Source of the DNA: JAPPLB01 sp965204095
Lineage (GTDB): Bacteria > Acidobacteriota > Terriglobia > Bryobacterales > UBA6623
Assembly (NCBI GenBank): GCA_965204095.1
Contig: OZ241991.1
Span: 1,488,001 to 1,552,000, forward strand
Direction: 5' to 3'
DNA: 64,000 bases
In this document: positions 61,589 through 64,000 of the stretch, in pieces
Layout: each line of letters begins with the position of its first letter
How positions within the stretch are numbered: position 1 is the first letter of the stretch
The notes under the pieces: model-generated
Databases searched by the model: none
Seen by the model: only the letters and a program-made list of their open reading frames with translations
Told to the model about the DNA's origin: nothing
Translations under genes and position numbers: made by a program

Positions 61589-61842
61589 CAGTTTATCAGA
61601 GGGCCTGTTCCCTCCCATCCTTCCCTGAGCTTTCGATCCGCCAAGCCGCCACCATGCCCAACGGGAAAAAGCGGGGACATGCCGCGGCCCGGTAGGGCGG
61701 GCCAATACCGGGATATCCGGTTCTTCAGCACCGGGAGTATCGAGACCGGCGGACATATCGCCCTGGAAAAGCAGGAACAACGAAACCGGTCCTCGCCGCC
61801 CAAAATCGTTTGGGTGCCAGCAACTCAGCCCTTGAGCTTTAT
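61589..61842. other. Gap upstream of lpd, no gene recognised
   Basis: About 250 bases between lpd and the heptamer arrays. No coding frame with family-like sequence. The lpd promoter probably lies here but I cannot pick a convincing one. Confidence 0.5.
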
Positions 61843-61870
61843 CACGAAACACGAGTCACGAAGCACGGCC
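61843..61870 (+). repeat. CACGARN heptamer array 2
   Basis: Units CACGAAA, CACGAGT, CACGAAG, CACGGCC. Followed by CGTAACGCAAGCTGCC and a second ACGGCCGT palindrome at about 61889. Confidence 0.75.
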
Positions 61871-61924
61871 GTAACGCAAGCTGCCTTGGAGCAACGGCCG
61901 TACCCCCTGCTTGGGTTTTGGGGC

Positions 61925-61959
61925 CACGAATCACGAGACACGAAACACGAATCACGGCT
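61925..61959 (+). repeat. CACGARN heptamer array 3
   Basis: Five units: CACGAAT, CACGAGA, CACGAAA, CACGAAT, CACGGCT. Lies 55 bases after array 2, same orientation and same closing unit. Confidence 0.75.
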
Positions 61960-62289
61960 TTCCCGGCCGTTCGGTTCGCTGTAGTTCCGCAACGATAGCA
62001 CCGCCGGGAACTGCTGCCCGGACCGCCTAACCCTCTGCAAAATCAATGCTTTCCAGCCCTCTGCTTCTTATTTTTTATTGCAAGCTGTTGCGCACAAGTG
62101 CACAGAGGGGGTACGGGGAAGTGCACAGGTCTGCATCCCATCCACCGTTCTCGGTCGGCCTCAAGACAAACGCCCTTCGCCGCAGCTCCCGTCGTCCTCC
62201 GGGCTTGTTCCGCTGCTGCGAATGCAATATGAAACCATGCTGAGAAAAGGGAACGTTCTATAGTGCGTCGACACACTGTTGCCCTCCGA
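61960..62289. other. Gap upstream of rho, no gene recognised
   Basis: About 330 bases before the rho promoter. No coding frame with family-like sequence, RNA gene or repeat of the F1/F2 kind seen. Confidence 0.5.
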
Positions 62290-62318
62290 TTGCACGAACA
62301 GGCGTGTTGCGGTATGCT
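62290..62318 (+). promoter_or_regulatory. Candidate sigma70 promoter of rho
   Basis: TTGCAC (62290-62295), 17-base spacer, TATGCT (62313-62318). Leader of about 70 bases, pyrimidine-rich (TCTTCTTTCCCTCC), which is interesting because Rho binds C-rich RNA and rho is often autoregulated. Confidence 0.55.
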
Positions 62319-62393
62319 GAACGGCAGTGGACCTCGTTCTGGGGTCTTCTTTCCCTCCATTCTCTTCCGTGCAGTTCCGGCGGATTTTCGTCC

Positions 62394-63641
62394 ATGACGA
62401 TTGCTGAACTCAAAGAGAAGAACATCACCGGACTCACCCAGGTAGCCCGCGCGTTGGAGATTCCCGGCGTCAGCGGCTTGCGCAAGCAGGAGTTGATCTT
62501 TGCGATTCTTCAAGCACAAGCCGAGAAGGAGGGATTGATCTTCGCAGAGGGCGTTCTCGAGACCTTGCCCGAGGGTTTCGGCTTCCTCCGGTCGCCCGAC
62601 TACAACTACCTGCCGGGACCGGATGACATCTATGTCTCGCCTACGCAGATCCGCCGGTTCGATTTGCGCACGGGCGATACGATCTCCGGCCAGGTGCGCT
62701 CGCCGAAAGACGGTGAGAATTATTTCGCTCTGGTTCGTGTCGACGCAATCAGCTTCGAACCACCGGAAAAAGCGCGTCAAAAGGTTCTCTTCGATAATTT
62801 GACGCCGTATTACCCGACGCAGCACATGCGCCTGGAGACGGAAAAGAAGAAGCTCAGCGGCCGGGTAATGGACTTGATCACGCCGATCGGGAAGGGCCAG
62901 CGCGGCCTGATCGTGGCGCCGCCCCGAACCGGCAAGACGATGCTGCTGCAGGCGATCGCCAACTCGATCACGACGAACCATCCCGAGGTCGTTTTGATTG
63001 TTCTGCTGATTGACGAGCGGCCCGAAGAAGTGACCGACATGCAGCGCTCGGTCAAGGGCGAGGTCGTCAGCTCGACATTTGATGAGCCGCACATTCGCCA
63101 CGTTCAGGTCGCCGAAATGGTGATCGAGAAAGCGAAGCGGCTTGTCGAGCACAAGCGCGACGTAGTGATTTTGCTCGACTCGATTACGCGGCTGGCGCGC
63201 GCTTATAACAGCATCGTGCCGCCGTCGGGCAAAGTCCTGTCGGGAGGCGTCGATTCGAACGCATTGCAGAGGCCAAAGCGATTCTTTGGTGCGGCGCGCA
63301 ACATCGAGGAGGGCGGTTCTCTCACGATCATCGCGACGGCGCTGGTTGATACCGGCAGCCGCATGGACGAAGTGATCTTCGAAGAGTTCAAGGGCACCGG
63401 CAATATGGAGCTGCACCTTGATCGCAAGCTCGTCGACAAACGCGTATTCCCGGCCATCGACATCAATCGCAGCGGCACGCGGAAGGAAGAACTGCTGCTG
63501 CCTCGGGATGACTTGGCGCGGGTTTGGGTGTTGCGAAAGGTGCTAAGTCCGTTGTCGGTGACGGAGGGAATGGAGTTGTTGCTCGACCGCATGGGCAAGA
63601 CCCGGACGAACGCGGAGTTTCTGGCCGCGATGAATACCTGA
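62394..63641 (+). CDS. rho: Transcription termination factor Rho
   Basis: 415 residues from ATG 62394, in line with the E. coli protein (419); an upstream in-frame start at 62304 is not native. Order: N-terminal helical RNA-binding domain (MTIAELKEKNITGLTQVARA), primary RNA site (GFGFLRSPDYNYLPGPDDIYV), P-loop APPRTGKT (about 175-182), Walker B region VVILLDSITRLARAYN, Q-loop VPPSGKVLSGGVD, and secondary RNA-site R-loop GTRKEELLL. A hexameric RNA helicase that ends transcription. Divergent from lpd. No N-terminal insertion of the type common in high-GC Gram-positives. Confidence 0.97.
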   Translation: MTIAELKEKNITGLTQVARALEIPGVSGLRKQELIFAILQAQAEKEGLIFAEGVLETLPEGFGFLRSPDYNYLPGPDDIYVSPTQIRRFDLRTGDTISGQVRSPKDGENYFALVRVDAISFEPPEKARQKVLFDNLTPYYPTQHMRLETEKKKLSGRVMDLITPIGKGQRGLIVAPPRTGKTMLLQAIANSITTNHPEVVLIVLLIDERPEEVTDMQRSVKGEVVSSTFDEPHIRHVQVAEMVIEKAKRLVEHKRDVVILLDSITRLARAYNSIVPPSGKVLSGGVDSNALQRPKRFFGAARNIEEGGSLTIIATALVDTGSRMDEVIFEEFKGTGNMELHLDRKLVDKRVFPAIDINRSGTRKEELLLPRDDLARVWVLRKVLSPLSVTEGMELLLDRMGKTRTNAEFLAAMNT

Positions 63642-63645
63642 CAGC

Positions 63646-63665
63646 CCACGTTGAAAGTAACGTGG
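63646..63665 (+). terminator. Hairpin after rho
   Basis: CCACGTT-GAAAGT-AACGTGG, a perfect 7 bp stem four bases after the rho stop. No T-run follows, so it is not a classic intrinsic terminator; it may protect the 3' end or mark a Rho-dependent site. Confidence 0.4.
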
Positions 63666-63980
63666 AAGGCGTGGTGGTCTTATGAAGCCACTCGGCGCAA
63701 GAGCGCAACGCATTGTTCTTCAACCGCCAGGCAACCTCTTCGGCCCCAGGAGAGAATAACGCTGCCTGCGTGACTTGCGCGACGGGCTTGCTAACTTCTA
63801 AAGAACGAAGTCGGAAGTCCTTACGCATCAGTTCTCGGGTAGGTAAGTGACCAAATCCCTTTCGGCGTCTTCCGAACATCCGGAAGCTACCGAACCAGGA
63901 CCACCGGGAGTTCACAGCCGAGGATCGACTGCTGACGCTCCACTTGTCATGATGCCCGACTTCTGTAATCTTGGTTGCGC
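63666..63980. other. Gap after rho, nothing recognised
   Basis: About 315 bases without family-like coding sequence, RNA gene, or known repeat. Confidence 0.5.
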
Positions 63981-64000
63981 ATGAAAGCACTGGAATGGAC
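63981..64000 (+). CDS. Possible start of a gene cut by the window end
   Basis: ATG at 63981 opens a frame reading MKALEW. This beginning is common in zinc-type alcohol dehydrogenases (MDR family), but six residues prove nothing, and no ribosome binding site is evident. Confidence 0.2.

Noticed and set aside
63646..63665. Classic intrinsic terminator after rho
   Set aside because: The stem is perfect, but no T-run follows.
1..64000. tRNA, rRNA, prophage or conjugation genes
   Set aside because: None seen by reading gaps and gene products; very short RNA genes could have been missed without a covariance search.

Overview
The window reads as one piece of a GC-rich bacterial chromosome. Its gene families fit Acidobacteriota best: a large Oar-type TonB receptor with an N-terminal carboxypeptidase-like domain followed by a TPR protein, paired PSCyt1/DUF1549/DUF1553 and DUF1501 genes, many Tat-exported Gfo/Idh/MocA proteins, and tandem hydantoinase B genes. 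Planctomycetota share the DUF1553/DUF1501 pairs, but the Oar-type receptor argues against them. The assignment is inference from family content; no marker-gene comparison was possible.

Layout: 1-436 is the tail of a DUF1501 gene. 638-6961 is a minus-strand run: ceramidase-like hydrolase, MFS carrier (GTGA overlap), a repeat, then two tandem hyuB paralogues. 7249-15356 holds a FAD amine oxidase, a sodium:solute symporter, a small membrane protein, a Tat-exported Gfo/Idh/MocA protein, a class III aminotransferase and an SDR. 15353-20540 is minus-strand: amidohydrolase lipoprotein, HpcH/HpaI aldolase, cyclase-family lipoprotein and a second MFS carrier. A second ceramidase-like gene (20941) is divergent from it. 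22647-27642 is a DUF1553-DUF1501 pair. A symporter (minus) and an IS630-family insertion sequence follow. 31009-43176 is a plus-strand catabolic block: hyuA, hyuB, hyuB, enolase-superfamily enzyme, symporter, beta-propeller glycosidase-like protein, IclR regulator and M19 dipeptidase. 43851-51214 holds the TonB receptor, TPR protein, PhyH dioxygenase and a Gfo/Idh protein. 51506-56799 is a coupled PPC-domain / DUF1549-DUF1553 / DUF1501 set. A mazEF-like toxin-antitoxin pair lies at 57219-57769. The last part is core metabolism: lpd-lipB-E2 on the minus strand, and rho divergent from it.

Most genes point to uptake and breakdown of organic nitrogen compounds, amides and glycans: two MFS and three SSS carriers, four HyuB and one HyuA, a dipeptidase, an amine oxidase and exported sugar-oxidoreductase-like proteins. 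These are small scattered operons rather than one pathway.

The most striking content is not protein-coding. Ten copies of a ~180 bp element (called F1 here) and three copies plus a fragment of a ~165-187 bp element (F2) are spread through the window. Both have imperfect terminal inverted repeats and nested inverted repeats inside, and usually sit at a TA dinucleotide. All thirteen lie on the same strand whatever the direction of neighbouring genes. F1 and F2 differ in their stems but share a core: GAC-R-AGGCGCGA, then a hairpin with a TTG(R)ACA loop, then GCAACG-M-AGT. Stem changes are partly compensatory and many imperfect pairs are G-U on the plus strand. They often abut stop codons, twice supply a start codon for a neighbour, bracket the toxin-antitoxin module, and one has an IS630 element inserted exactly at its terminal TA. 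I cannot name a described family that matches them. They are the best candidate here for an undescribed system.
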